64,000 bases of DNA from Serratia quinivorans (GTDB lineage Bacteria; Pseudomonadota; Gammaproteobacteria; Enterobacterales; Enterobacteriaceae). Position numbers and translations under genes: made by a program. The notes under the pieces were generated by a model. It was given only the letters and a program-made list of their open reading frames with translations. It was not told the DNA's origin and did no database searches. The stretch's first letter is position 1. Each line of letters begins with the position of its first letter. Below, in pieces: positions 53,683 through 62,692 of the stretch. The stretch spans positions 186,001-250,000 of the forward strand of contig NZ_CAMKGL010000003.1 of the NCBI RefSeq assembly GCF_946227985.1, given 5' to 3'.

Positions 53683-53873
53683 TGCTGTCCCTGATTTATG
53701 GCCGACAGGAGTGCATCAGCACCCATGCTGGTTGGATTTATAGATGAAAAGGATGAAGCAGAGATGACTGGCATGTAACGTTTTCACTTCAGGGAAAGCG
53801 TGCCGTACAACCTGCATCACCCGTTCAAGCTAATCATGCCATTTTGCAGCCGGTCAGGCACTCAGTGCAACTC

Positions 53874-53907
53874 TGAAACGGGGCTATCTCAGGCAAGTAT
53901 AGCCCCG
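53874..53907 (-). terminator. Terminator after aaeB
   Basis: On the minus strand CGGGGCTAT pairs with ATAGCCCCG (53907-53899 with 53887-53879), then TTTCAG. It separates aaeXAB from the barnase gene; the 190 bp after it hold the barnase promoter. Confidence 0.65.
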
Positions 53908-53925
53908 GCAAGAGTATTTGAGGTA

Positions 53926-55893
53926 TCAGTCAATCAGGGCGTGGCGGTAGCGGTACAGCATGTCGGCCAGACGTTTTACCGGCCCGGTGACGCTGAGCGG
54001 GGCCTGATAATCCACCAGTTTCTGCTGATAATCGTTCATTTCACTCAACAGCCGATCGTAATAATAAGCACGTTTTACCTCGTTTTTCGCCGAGACCATG
54101 TGGTCGGCGGTACTGCGGATCTGCTTATGGAAAGCCGAAAGCTCCTCGCTGACCGGGATCTCAGCTCGCTGCATACGCTGGTGAGCGATGATCAGATTCA
54201 GCGCCAATCGGTACTTGGCAATATCGTTCGGGAACATCATCAACAGTTGATTCAACTGCTGATACAACGCCGGCAGGTGGTTTTGCTGACGGCGTGAGGC
54301 CTTGGTGGTCAACGCCGATACCGCGCTGCCGACAAACTGGTTCAGCAAGGTGCGACCGGTACGTTCACGCGAGTTATCGCGGATCAGCAGCAGCACCATC
54401 AGGCCCACACAGCTGCCGAGGAACTGGCCGAGCGCGCCATCGAGGAACTGCGTGACGTTGAACTCCATCGGGTTGCTCAATACCAGAATATTGATGGTCC
54501 CCGCCAGCAGGCCGAGCGAGCCCAACCGTCGTTTCTGCACTTCGATACCGATGAAAAACGCCAGCAGGCCCAGACTGAGGCACAGCAGTAAAATACTTTG
54601 CTGAGTCGCCGGCAGGATCACCATAAAGTACAGTGAGCCAACCGGGATCGCCGCCAGCATGCCCAGGATAAAGTCCATCGCCACCATGCGCGGTGCCGGA
54701 GTGCGCATCGCCAGGGAGGTGATCACCGCAATAATCACCATAAAGCCGCTGCCGGAGGTCCAGCCGGTCCACAGCCACAGCAGGCTGCCAAAGGCCGTCG
54801 CTACAAAGGTGCGCAGACCGTTAATCATCGCGTGGTGTCTTTCCGCCGAGGTCGGTTTAACCACCACCTCACTGCTCAACACCCCTTCTTCTACCGAACT
54901 GATACTGCTGTTGGTGTGTACACCTTTGGCCAGCAGCAGGTAGCGAGTGGCCGCCCCCACCCAACTGGTGATAGTCACTAATGTCTCGTCGGTACGATTG
55001 GTGGTCAGCACCTGCCGCAACAACTTCATGCGTTTATGGATTTCCTGCGGCGTTTGGGCCGGTACCATCAGCAATTCACGAATGTTTTCTTTCAGCGCGT
55101 CCGGGTGGTTCAACAGGATTAAATAGGTCTCGCAGGCCTGGGTAATCAACGTCAGCGAAAGCGTATGCAGCGCCAGAATGCGGCGATTCGCCTTTTGCCA
55201 GCGTGATGACTCCATCATCAGGTTGCTGCGCATGCCGTTCAGCGCAGTGGTGCTCTTCACCAAATTGCTCCAGGCGCGGTCGATATCTTCTTTCTCGGCA
55301 TTGCTGATGCACATCTGCATCAACAGGTATTGATCCACCAGCAGTTTATCCACCGCCCGGTCGATATCCTGCTTGATTGAACGCGGCGAGAACAGCAAGT
55401 CTGCCAGCACGGCGCTGACGATCCCCAGCACGATCTCGCTACAGCGCTCAATAGCGAACTGCGGCGCTTCCAGCAGATGCGCTTCACTGCTGGCAACGGT
55501 GACAATAATGATCAACGCGGTATAACCCGCCAGGCCCCAGGCATAGGAGTTTTCAACTTTAACCAGGGAGGAAAGCCAGGTGCAGAAGCCGGCCCAGATG
55601 CAGCACAGCAACAACATCACCACCGGCGCACGTGCCGTAGTGACGATAATCGCTATGCCGACAAAGCAGCCGATAAATGTGCCGATAATACGCAGCCAAC
55701 CGCGATGGCGAATAGCGCCGGAAAACGGCTCGCCGCCCGCGGCAAAGGCCGTGCCGGCGGCCACGATGGCGGCGGTCATCGCCGACCAACGTGGAGTTTC
55801 CAGATTGAGATGGAAGCCGACAAACAGCGCAAACACCACCGCAAAGCTGAGCTTGAAGGCAAATCTCAGCCGGATAAAGGTTGGGTTATTCAT
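53926..55893 (-). CDS. aaeB: p-Hydroxybenzoic acid efflux pump subunit AaeB
   Basis: A 655-residue inner-membrane protein of the aromatic acid exporter (FUSC/ArAE) family: two sets of about six helices separated by a cytosolic domain (about 170-350). AaeB exports hydroxylated aromatic acids together with Aae[21 protein letters not shown] at the start and [20 protein letters not shown] in the second half are family landmarks. Its ATG overlaps the aaeA stop codon by one base. Confidence 0.95.
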   Translation of the reverse strand: MNNPTFIRLRFAFKLSFAVVFALFVGFHLNLETPRWSAMTAAIVAAGTAFAAGGEPFSGAIRHRGWLRIIGTFIGCFVGIAIIVTTARAPVVMLLLCCIWAGFCTWLSSLVKVENSYAWGLAGYTALIIIVTVASSEAHLLEAPQFAIERCSEIVLGIVSAVLADLLFSPRSIKQDIDRAVDKLLVDQYLLMQMCISNAEKEDIDRAWSNLVKSTTALNGMRSNLMMESSRWQKANRRILALHTLSLTLITQACETYLILLNHPDALKENIRELLMVPAQTPQEIHKRMKLLRQVLTTNRTDETLVTITSWVGAATRYLLLAKGVHTNSSISSVEEGVLSSEVVVKPTSAERHHAMINGLRTFVATAFGSLLWLWTGWTSGSGFMVIIAVITSLAMRTPAPRMVAMDFILGMLAAIPVGSLYFMVILPATQQSILLLCLSLGLLAFFIGIEVQKRRLGSLGLLAGTINILVLSNPMEFNVTQFLDGALGQFLGSCVGLMVLLLIRDNSRERTGRTLLNQFVGSAVSALTTKASRRQQNHLPALYQQLNQLLMMFPNDIAKYRLALNLIIAHQRMQRAEIPVSEELSAFHKQIRSTADHMVSAKNEVKRAYYYDRLLSEMNDYQQKLVDYQAPLSVTGPVKRLADMLYRYRHALID

Positions 55894-56828
55894 TAACCGA
55901 ACTCACGCAGCCGATGCATCAAGCGAACAAAAGGCGAACCGCTGTCGGTAGCGCGGTCATTCTTGCCGGTGATCACCACGGTGGCGGTGGTGCCAGCCGG
56001 GTACGGGTGCAATTGGTCTTTGTCATCCAGCAGGATTTTCACCGGCACGCGCTGCGCCAGACGCACCCACTCCAGGTTGCTGTCGATCGACGCCAGCCCT
56101 TTGCTGTTCACGGTGCTGCTGCTGTTGTTGACGGCGGCGGCCACGCTATCGACGGTGCCATGCATAATGCGGTTGCTACCCAACGGGGTGATTTCCGCGC
56201 GGTCGCCTTTGTTCAGGCCATTGAGCTTGGTTTCTTCCAGATAGGCCAGAATGTAGAAACTGTCTTTCTTCACCAGCGCCACGGCGACTGAACCCCGGGT
56301 GATATATTCACCGGCGTGCACGTTCAGGTTGGTGATCCAGCCGTCGGCCGGTGCGCGTACCGTGGTGCGTTCCAGATCCAATTTAGCCAGTTCACGGGTC
56401 GCTACGGCCTTCGCCAACTGATGCTCTACGGTTTGCAAAACGTTATTCGCCTGGTCTATCTCTTCCTGCGACATCGCCTGCACGCCGAGACGCACACGGC
56501 GCCCGGCTTCACGCCTTTTTTCTGCCGCCAGCGTCTGGTAGTAGGCGACATCGGCATTGGCTTCTGCCAGGGCCTGTTGGTAGCGCGGCTGGTCGATAAC
56601 CAGCAGTACCTGCCCTTTCTTCACCAGTTGGTTATCCACCAGAGGGACATCGGTCAACAGACCGGTAACGTCCGGGGCGATCGCCACCACGTCGGCGGTA
56701 AACTTGGCGTCACGCGTCCAGGGGGATTCCGTGTAGAACACCCAGGCCTTGAATATGGCGACGATCCCCAGCAGGACCAGAATCAGAGTGATCGCGATTC
56801 GGGTTATTTTTATTGAAAAATTTTTCAC
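55893..56828 (-). CDS. aaeA: p-Hydroxybenzoic acid efflux pump adaptor AaeA
   Basis: A 311-residue membrane-fusion protein: one N-terminal helix (about 10-32), then the biotinyl-lipoyl and barrel domains ([40 protein letters not shown]) with a helical hairpin between. It links AaeB to the periplasm. It lies 7 bp after aaeX. Confidence 0.96.
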   Translation of the reverse strand: MKNFSIKITRIAITLILVLLGIVAIFKAWVFYTESPWTRDAKFTADVVAIAPDVTGLLTDVPLVDNQLVKKGQVLLVIDQPRYQQALAEANADVAYYQTLAAEKRREAGRRVRLGVQAMSQEEIDQANNVLQTVEHQLAKAVATRELAKLDLERTTVRAPADGWITNLNVHAGEYITRGSVAVALVKKDSFYILAYLEETKLNGLNKGDRAEITPLGSNRIMHGTVDSVAAAVNNSSSTVNSKGLASIDSNLEWVRLAQRVPVKILLDDKDQLHPYPAGTTATVVITGKNDRATDSGSPFVRLMHRLREFG

Positions 56829-56835
56829 AGCGACC

Positions 56836-57039
56836 TCAAACGAAAAGACAGGTAATCAGATAGAACAAACAGCAGTACAGCGCGGTATTAAACAGCGCTG
56901 GATGCCAGACAAAATCGTAAATCCCGGTGGGTTGCAGCAGGCGGCGCAGCAAAAAAAACAACGCCAGCGAGAGCAACAACTCAAAAAATATCGGGGGAAA
57001 CGACAGTCCAAAAATGACCATAACCGGAAGCAAACTCAT
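56836..57039 (-). CDS. aaeX: AaeX small membrane protein
   Basis: A 67-residue protein starting [20 protein letters not shown] with two membrane helices, matching E. coli AaeX. Seven upstream codons are excluded. Its molecular role in the aaeXAB operon is not established; it is not needed for pump activity in E. coli as far as I recall. Confidence 0.93.
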
Positions 57040-57347
57040 CAATTTTTCCTTATTGTTCACTGCACCGGGCGTAGAGACCTATATCCATTCACATTCTCTT
57101 TACATTTTAGCTGACACGCACCACAAATTCAGGCCCAGACAGGTCAGGAACCTGAAATAAGAGTAAACTCTGGAGCGTACATCCGCGATAGGGACTGCGA
57201 GGATATCGGAGGGATCGGCCACCATGGCGCTGCCGATCGCACTCGCGCGTTAGTAAGGTCTTTTCGCCCGACCTGTTTATATTAGCGTGCTTACTATCAA
57301 GTCATCAACAATCTGTGATCTAAATCACTTTTAAGCCAGAGTGAATA
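57040..57347. promoter_or_regulatory. aaeX-aaeR divergent control region with CRP-like site
   Basis: In this 308-bp gap a near-consensus CRP palindrome, TGTGATCTAAATCACTT, lies at 57314-57330 (TGTGA-N6-TCACT), 18 bp before the aaeR ATG. A -10-like TATATT (57278-57283) is upstream of it; if that promoter drives aaeR, CRP would sit downstream and repress. An AaeR operator is expected here but I could not assign one. Nothing coding is seen. Confidence 0.6.
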
Positions 57348-58259
57348 ATGGAAAGACTAAAACGGATGTCGGTATTCGCCAAAGTGGTTGAATGCGGGTC
57401 ATTTACTGCGGCAGCGCGCCAGTTGGATATGAGCGTTTCATCTATCAGCCAGACCGTCTCCAAACTGGAGAATGAGCTGCAGGTCAAGCTGCTCAACCGC
57501 AGCACGCGCAGCATTGGCCTGACGGAGGCCGGAAAAATCTATTATCAGGGCTGTCGCCGCATGCTGCTGGAAGTCAGCGAAGTGCATGAGCAGCTGTACG
57601 CGTTTAACAATACGCCGACCGGCACGCTGCGCATTGGTAGCTCATCCACCATGGCACAAAACATGCTGGCAACCATGACCGCAGATATGCTTAAAGAGTA
57701 CCCCGGCCTGACGGTGAACCTGGTGACCGGCATCCCGGCACCGGATCTGATCGCAGACGGGCTGGATGTGGTGATCCGCACCGGCGCGCTGCAGGACTCC
57801 AGCCTGTTCTCCAAACGCCTGGGCTCAATGCCAATGGTGGTGTGCGCTGCCAAAAGCTATCTCAGCCAGCACGGCACGCCACTAAAACCAAGCGATATGG
57901 TCAATTTTTCCTGGCTGGAATACAGCGTGCGGCCAGACAGCGAGTTCGAGCTGATCGCGCCGGAAGGCATCAGCACGCGCATCTCGCCGCAGGGACGCTT
58001 CGTCACCAACGATTCACAGACCATGATCCGCTGGTTGAAAGCCGGAGCCGGTATCGCCTATGCGCCGCTGATGTGGGTGATCGAGGAGATCAAACGCGGA
58101 GAGATCGAGATCCTGTTCAAAAACTACCATTCGGATCCTCGCCCGGTGTACGCGGTATACACCGAGAAAGATAAGCTGCCGCTCAAGGTACAGGTGTGTA
58201 TCAATTATCTGACCGAGTACTTTAAGCGCGTGGGGGAAGTCTATCAGGGCTATCGCTGA
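57348..58259 (+). CDS. aaeR: LysR-type regulator AaeR
   Basis: A 303-residue LysR regulator that activates aaeXAB in response to aromatic carboxylates. The HTH is VVECGSFTAAARQLDMSVSS (about 13-32), and the effector domain (about 90-295) has GTLRIGSSSTMAQNMLATMT. It is divergent from aaeX. Its last 38 bp overlap a convergent gene on the minus strand. Confidence 0.93.
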   Translation: MERLKRMSVFAKVVECGSFTAAARQLDMSVSSISQTVSKLENELQVKLLNRSTRSIGLTEAGKIYYQGCRRMLLEVSEVHEQLYAFNNTPTGTLRIGSSSTMAQNMLATMTADMLKEYPGLTVNLVTGIPAPDLIADGLDVVIRTGALQDSSLFSKRLGSMPMVVCAAKSYLSQHGTPLKPSDMVNFSWLEYSVRPDSEFELIAPEGISTRISPQGRFVTNDSQTMIRWLKAGAGIAYAPLMWVIEEIKRGEIEILFKNYHSDPRPVYAVYTEKDKLPLKVQVCINYLTEYFKRVGEVYQGYR

Positions 58260-58599
58260 GCAGCACACGACGCGCCAAGACGCCAAGCACCAGTAATGCC
58301 AGCATGCCCAGCCCCCAGATCAGCCAGACGACATACTTCACCCAGATGAGCAACTGTGGGAAAGACCCCGCCAGCCAGTTGCCCAGCTGCTGCAACTGCG
58401 GCAGCCAAGTGTCCAATAGCGCCTGTGGCACCAGGCTGAGCACCCCGGTAAGCTGCGGTGCCAACTGTGCCGACCCACTCTGCGCCAGCCCCGTCAGCGC
58501 AGGCAACCAACCCAATATGCCAGAAACACCCCAGGCCAGCAGCGTCCACACTGCCATTGCCGCCAACAGCACTGCCACACTCCATCCGCGTTTTGTCAT
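58222..58599 (-). CDS. Uncharacterised two-helix membrane protein
   Basis: A 125-residue protein that I do not recognise. It has a hydrophobic N-terminal segment (SVAVLLAAMAVWTLLAWGVS, about 7-26), a mostly polar middle rich in Q and L (about 35-85), and a second helix (VVWLIWGLGMLALLVLGVLA, about 89-108). It follows a zinc-ribbon protein gene after 2 bp, so they are probably co-translated. Its 3' end runs antisense into aaeR for 38 bp. Confidence 0.75.
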   Translation of the reverse strand: MTKRGWSVAVLLAAMAVWTLLAWGVSGILGWLPALTGLAQSGSAQLAPQLTGVLSLVPQALLDTWLPQLQQLGNWLAGSFPQLLIWVKYVVWLIWGLGMLALLVLGVLARRVLLSDSPDRLPPRA

Positions 58600-58601
58600 G
58601 G

Positions 58602-58880
58602 CTATCCCCCGTTAGCGGCCTTGCCGCATTGCTGACAAAAACGACTGCCTGGCGGCAAGGGGGCGGAACATTCGCTGCATTGTGCCGCCGCCTCAAAAGG
58701 CTGACCGCAACGATGGCAATAACGGGCGCCTGGCTTGTTGGCCGCCTGACATTGCAGGCATTGCGGCCCCCGATCGCCGTGCTGGTTATAGCGGTTGCCA
58801 TGGTGGCCAGTGCGATGCCCTGAGCGTTGATACCCGCCGCCAATACCGCCTTGCCCCAAGAGCTTTTTCAACAGACTCAT
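58602..58880 (-). CDS. Double zinc-ribbon protein
   Basis: A 92-residue protein: a G/R/H-rich N-terminus (about 10-38), then two zinc ribbons, CLQC...CHRC (about 41-59) and CSEC...CQQC (about 68-86), each with the CxxC-x(n)-CxxC pattern. Such ribbons mediate protein or nucleic-acid contacts; no enzymatic role is implied. It forms a two-gene unit with the membrane protein gene behind it. Confidence 0.8.
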   Translation of the reverse strand: MSLLKKLLGQGGIGGGYQRSGHRTGHHGNRYNQHGDRGPQCLQCQAANKPGARYCHRCGQPFEAAAQCSECSAPLPPGSRFCQQCGKAANGG

Positions 58881-59092
58881 CGCGCTTCTCCTCTGTGCTT
58901 TACGCCGGGTGACAGAATAAACCCTGGAGTAAACTCCAGGGTAAAGCGCGGCGAGGGAGATTTACGTTTAATTACACCGTCATACCGGCAACACTTTGAT
59001 GTGGTTAACAAAAAGCATTATCGGCCATTACCCCGCCTGCTAGCGGTGCGCTATGCTGCGCTGACCTCTCCCTGCATCAGGAATAACTAAAA

Positions 59093-60037
59093 ATGAAAAA
59101 AATCATACTGGACTGCGATCCGGGACATGACGATGCGATCGCTATGCTGCTGGCCTGGGGCAACCCGCAGATCGATCTGCTGGCCGTAACCACCGTGGTG
59201 GGCAACCAAACGCTGGAGAAGGTCACCCGCAATGCGCTGGCCGTCGCGCGCATCGCCAATATTACCGGAGTGCCCTTTGCTGCTGGCTGCCCACGGCCGC
59301 TGGTACGCCAGATAGAAGTCGCACCCGATATCCATGGCGAATCCGGCCTGGATGGCCCGGTATTACCGGAACCAACGCTGGCGCTGGAACCCTGCCACGC
59401 GGTAGATCTGATTATCGATACCATCATGGCTCACCCGCCGGGCAGCGTGACGCTGGTACCGACCGGTGGCCTGACCAACATCGCCATGGCAGTACGCAAA
59501 GAACCACGCATTGCCGACCGGGTGAAGGAAGTGGTGCTGATGGGCGGCGGTTACCACGTGGGCAATTGGAGCGCGGTGGCCGAGTTCAATATCAAGATCG
59601 ATCCGGAAGCCGCACACATCGTATTCAATGAGAAGTGGCCACTGACCATGGTTGGACTGGATCTGACCCATCAGGCACTCGCCACGCCAGAAGTCTGTGC
59701 CCGCATTGCCGCTATCCAAACCGGACCAGCCAGGTTTGTCGGCGAACTGCTTGAGTTCTTTGGCAAGATGTATCAGCAGGCGCAGGGCTTTAGCGCCCCG
59801 CCGGTACACGATCCTTGCGCGGTGGCCTATGTGATCGACCCCGAAGTGATGACTGTCCGTAAAGTCCCGGTGGATATTGAACTGACCGGTACCCTGACGC
59901 TGGGAATGACGGTGGCCGACTTCCGCGCCGCGCCGCCGCCGGACTGCCACACTCAGGTGGCGGTAAAACTGGATCAAGATAAGTTTTGGGATTTGGTGGT
60001 GGATGCACTGGAGAGGATTGGGGAAGTGAAGGTTTAA
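59093..60037 (+). CDS. Inosine/uridine-preferring nucleoside hydrolase (Rih family)
   Basis: A 314-residue nucleoside N-ribohydrolase that splits ribonucleosides into base and ribose. The calcium-binding motif DCDPGHDDA (7-15) and the C-terminal PVHDPCAVAYVIDPEVM complete the site, with the NVG-type loop VVGNQTLEKVTRNAL near 45-59. It is closest by eye to RihA/RihB, but I cannot assign the subgroup. It is monocistronic in the variable island between aaeR and tldD. Confidence 0.92.
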   Translation: MKKIILDCDPGHDDAIAMLLAWGNPQIDLLAVTTVVGNQTLEKVTRNALAVARIANITGVPFAAGCPRPLVRQIEVAPDIHGESGLDGPVLPEPTLALEPCHAVDLIIDTIMAHPPGSVTLVPTGGLTNIAMAVRKEPRIADRVKEVVLMGGGYHVGNWSAVAEFNIKIDPEAAHIVFNEKWPLTMVGLDLTHQALATPEVCARIAAIQTGPARFVGELLEFFGKMYQQAQGFSAPPVHDPCAVAYVIDPEVMTVRKVPVDIELTGTLTLGMTVADFRAAPPPDCHTQVAVKLDQDKFWDLVVDALERIGEVKV

Positions 60038-60065
60038 GCTGCGGCTTATAAAGGCGGTATTGATG

Positions 60066-60106
60066 GGCCGGGTGGCTTTTGGACTGCCGCCCGGCCTGAT
60101 TTTATC
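60066..60106 (+). terminator. Terminator after the nucleoside hydrolase gene
   Basis: The stem GGCCGGGTGGC/GCCGCCCGGCC (one G-T pair) is followed by TGATTTTA. Confidence 0.7.
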
Positions 60107-60118
60107 GCGGAGGAGAAA

Positions 60119-60796
60119 CTAGCGCTTTAGTAATGCGGTTAATTGCCCATCCAACTGGCCAAGGCAGTCATCCATATATTCCGTGGTGACCTGCTTCACC
60201 ATCGCATAATCACTGGCTTGCCACTGTGTCAGTGATGCCGAACGCGGGGTTGGGCTGCATTTGAATTGGTCGAAGGCTGAGAACATGCTTCCACCTTCCG
60301 GCCGCTTATAAAAGGTAACGGCGTAGCGCAGTTCGAATGGAGTATCACTTTTCGCTAGCTCCTGATACACCAGCAGCCATCTGGCGGGGGTGATATTCAA
60401 ATTATTCTTGTAACTGTAACCGGCGCCGTTCTTTTGCAACCAGTCGGCGATAACAACCTTGGCTTTAGGCACCAGATAACTTTTAGTCGGTTCCGGCAAC
60501 GTATCTACGCTGCTGCCTTTCAACGTGTCCTTGCTGAAAGTATTGGCGGAAAGACCACCGGTAAGTGCAGAGGTTAAAACCTGTAGCCCCACACCTACGC
60601 CGGTATTGGTCTGTGTGACAATACGCAGCCTGGTTTCGGCATATTGATTATTGTTATTTTCAGGTAGAGCAAAGAAAGTCTTCACACCAATGCTACTACC
60701 ATTAGCGGCGGTGACCTTTTCTACATTATTAGTGGATGAACAGGCGGTTAATAACAACATGCTGCTCGCCATGTAAACACACAGAACTTTTTTCAT
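60119..60796 (-). CDS. Uncharacterised lipoprotein (paralogue 1)
   Basis: A 225-residue lipoprotein with lipobox LLTAC (Cys19). Family unknown. Shared landmarks with its upstream neighbour are LRIVTQTNT, TFSKDTLKGSSVDTL, the lysine-rich VVIADWLQKN segment and a C-terminal WQASDYAMVKQVTTEYMDDC. Two further cysteines (KCSP and DDCLG) could form a disulfide. Base composition is close to the core genome, unlike the paralogue. It lies 52 bp downstream of it. Confidence 0.82.
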   Translation of the reverse strand: MKKVLCVYMASSMLLLTACSSTNNVEKVTAANGSSIGVKTFFALPENNNNQYAETRLRIVTQTNTGVGVGLQVLTSALTGGLSANTFSKDTLKGSSVDTLPEPTKSYLVPKAKVVIADWLQKNGAGYSYKNNLNITPARWLLVYQELAKSDTPFELRYAVTFYKRPEGGSMFSAFDQFKCSPTPRSASLTQWQASDYAMVKQVTTEYMDDCLGQLDGQLTALLKR

Positions 60797-60848
60797 TACT
60801 GCTCCTTGTTAGTAACATTCCAACTTCATGTTGGGTTTTTATTTATTT

Positions 60849-61574
60849 TTAAGATCTTCCGTTTTTCATGGCTTCTAAATCTGAAGCCAACAACCTCAAA
60901 TTGCTTTCTTTGCCAAACTCAATAATACATCCATCAAGTTTACTTTTAACGATATCTTTCACTTTCTGATATTCACCCAATGACCACTCATCTAGTTGAT
61001 GGGACCCAGTTGTAAATGAACAGTCAAATTTATACTTACCTGGATTTGATGTGGAAACATTCATCGTGTAAATGAGTTCATAATTACTACCTCCGGCTAG
61101 TTCAGTATATACCAAGTAAAATTTCAAATACCTTACACTCAGTGGATAGTTTTGGTAGTCAGCATTATCTTTAACATAAAGACTATCTTTTATCACCCTA
61201 TTAACATTAGGTAAAAAATAATCAACCGACGGATTCTCAACGGAATTTATTTTACTCCCTTTTAATTCATGTTTACTAAACGTTGATTGTGACGTATTAC
61301 CTCCCAATAAAGCTGTTAGAACAAAACTAGTAGCTTTAGCTGCCACCACACTTGAAGTATCGCTCTTAGTAATGACTCGCAATACAGTATCTGATGGAGC
61401 CTGATAGTCAGTCTCTAAAAGCTGAAAACTTTGAGTCTTAACATAACCACCTGATTTTAACTTGATAACCTCCTCATTACTTACTTTACTTAATGGTTTT
61501 TCCGGCCCTGTATTGGCGCAACCGAACAAAAGAAACGTTAATAAAAAAACAGATTTTGCATTTCCATATTGCAT
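60849..61574 (-). CDS. Uncharacterised lipoprotein (paralogue 2), AT-rich
   Basis: A 241-residue lipoprotein with lipobox LLFGC (Cys19). It aligns with paralogue 1 through LRVITKSDT, STFSKHELKGSKINSV, the VIKDSLYVKDN segment and WSLGEYQKVKDIVKSKLDGC. The matching cysteine pair is kept (FDCSFT and DGCIIE). It is strikingly AT-rich compared with everything else in the window, which suggests recent transfer from a low-GC donor. No function is known; outer-membrane or periplasmic display is inferred. Confidence 0.82.
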   Translation of the reverse strand: MQYGNAKSVFLLTFLLFGCANTGPEKPLSKVSNEEVIKLKSGGYVKTQSFQLLETDYQAPSDTVLRVITKSDTSSVVAAKATSFVLTALLGGNTSQSTFSKHELKGSKINSVENPSVDYFLPNVNRVIKDSLYVKDNADYQNYPLSVRYLKFYLVYTELAGGSNYELIYTMNVSTSNPGKYKFDCSFTTGSHQLDEWSLGEYQKVKDIVKSKLDGCIIEFGKESNLRLLASDLEAMKNGRS

Positions 61575-61785
61575 AAATCATCCTTATTGAAACAATATAA
61601 TAAAAACCTATAAAAAACCCTTGCTTAATATTATCCCACACCAACTAACAAACCACTAAATCTCTCAACTATAATTATTAACGGTATTTATTTTAGAATA
61701 AAGAACCCAACCCACACACTTTTTATTTCAGGATCTCAAAGACGCATTTATAGACTATATCGCCAATCAACTGCGCCTGCTTCAG

Positions 61786-62425
61786 TCAACTTTGCTTTTT
61801 CTCATTATAAAATATCGACCCAATGCAGCCATTGGTGTTCTCGGTATCCCGGCTCAGTTGATTAACATCCTGCTGCTGGTTGGCCTGGTCCCGAATGAAC
61901 ATGCTACCGCCTGACACCGCCACTGACGCTGATCTGTTTACCCACGCCAATACTGACGCCGACATTACCGCCGCGACTCTTGTTGCTGTCCTCGGTCTTC
62001 TGCGTATTGGCCACGCCCAACAGCAATACATCCCGCTCGGCATTCAGGGTGGTGTCACCCCCTGCTTTGAGCTGGCTGCCGGCCACGGCAATATCGCCAC
62101 TATCGGCCGTGTTACCCTTGCCGGTCGCCGTCACCTGCAAATGATTACCGCCGTTGAGCGTTGAACCGGTAACGGTAGCTTGCTCCTGATGCTGTTTCGA
62201 CGACGGTTGCTATGCCCCCAGCGAAATGCTGATGCCCACCATGCTGCCTTCTTCAGTATCGGTATTGCCCAGTGTGGCCTGTTGCCCCGCCTGAAGTGCC
62301 TACACACCGGATAAGGCCGCTCTGCGCCCGTACCGCGTTGTCGATCAACTGCTGCATCTGCGCCAGATCGGAGCCAACGCCGTTAAGATAGTGCTGGTCG
62401 GTTTGTCTGAGCATCCGTGTGTTTT
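61786..62425 (-). pseudogene. Remnant of a CdiA/filamentous-hemagglutinin-type exoprotein
   Basis: On the minus strand, broken frames encode typical CdiA/FhaB repeat-region text: DQHYLNGVGSDLAQMQQLID, then after a frame change LGNTDTEEGSMVGISISLGA ending in an in-frame TAG, then [40 protein letters not shown] and [16 protein letters not shown]. Neither the N-terminal secretion domain, the C-terminal toxin, nor a CdiB/CdiI partner is present. It is therefore a decayed fragment of a two-partner or contact-dependent inhibition locus. Confidence 0.75.
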
Positions 62426-62647
62426 TTTGGGCGTTTTAACGACAGAACGGTAAATGTAACAAGATACGAACCATTAGCCACGGCCCTGATTTGGTCATTT
62501 AAGAAAGAACATTCCTAAAGCAGGCAGCAGAAAATCATCTGAAAATAGTAGAGTTAGCTTATTGATTTGCACTGGCAGAAAAAAACAGTGAATCGCTTTT
62601 TATTTCAACAAAACCAGAAAGTTGCCGCTAATGCGATGAGTGCCGCA
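62426..62647. other. Non-coding stretch between the CdiA remnant and tldD
   Basis: AT-richer sequence with no gene, promoter or repeat that I can support; a 151-residue frame crossing it lies antisense to tldD and is a shadow. It probably belongs to the decayed island. Confidence 0.5.
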
Positions 62648-62682
62648 GAAAAAGCTAACAGGGGCCGTGAACCGGCCCCTGG
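62648..62682 (-). terminator. tldD terminator
   Basis: On the minus strand AGGGGCCGG-TTCA-CGGCCCCT is followed by GTTAGCTTTTT, 11 bp past the tldD stop codon. Confidence 0.85.
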
Positions 62683-62692
62683 GGAGTATGGA

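Noticed and set aside
60820-60845. Plus-strand hairpin with T-run between the two lipoprotein genes
   Set aside because: The stem is only 5 bp and points against the direction of both genes; likely chance in AT-rich DNA.
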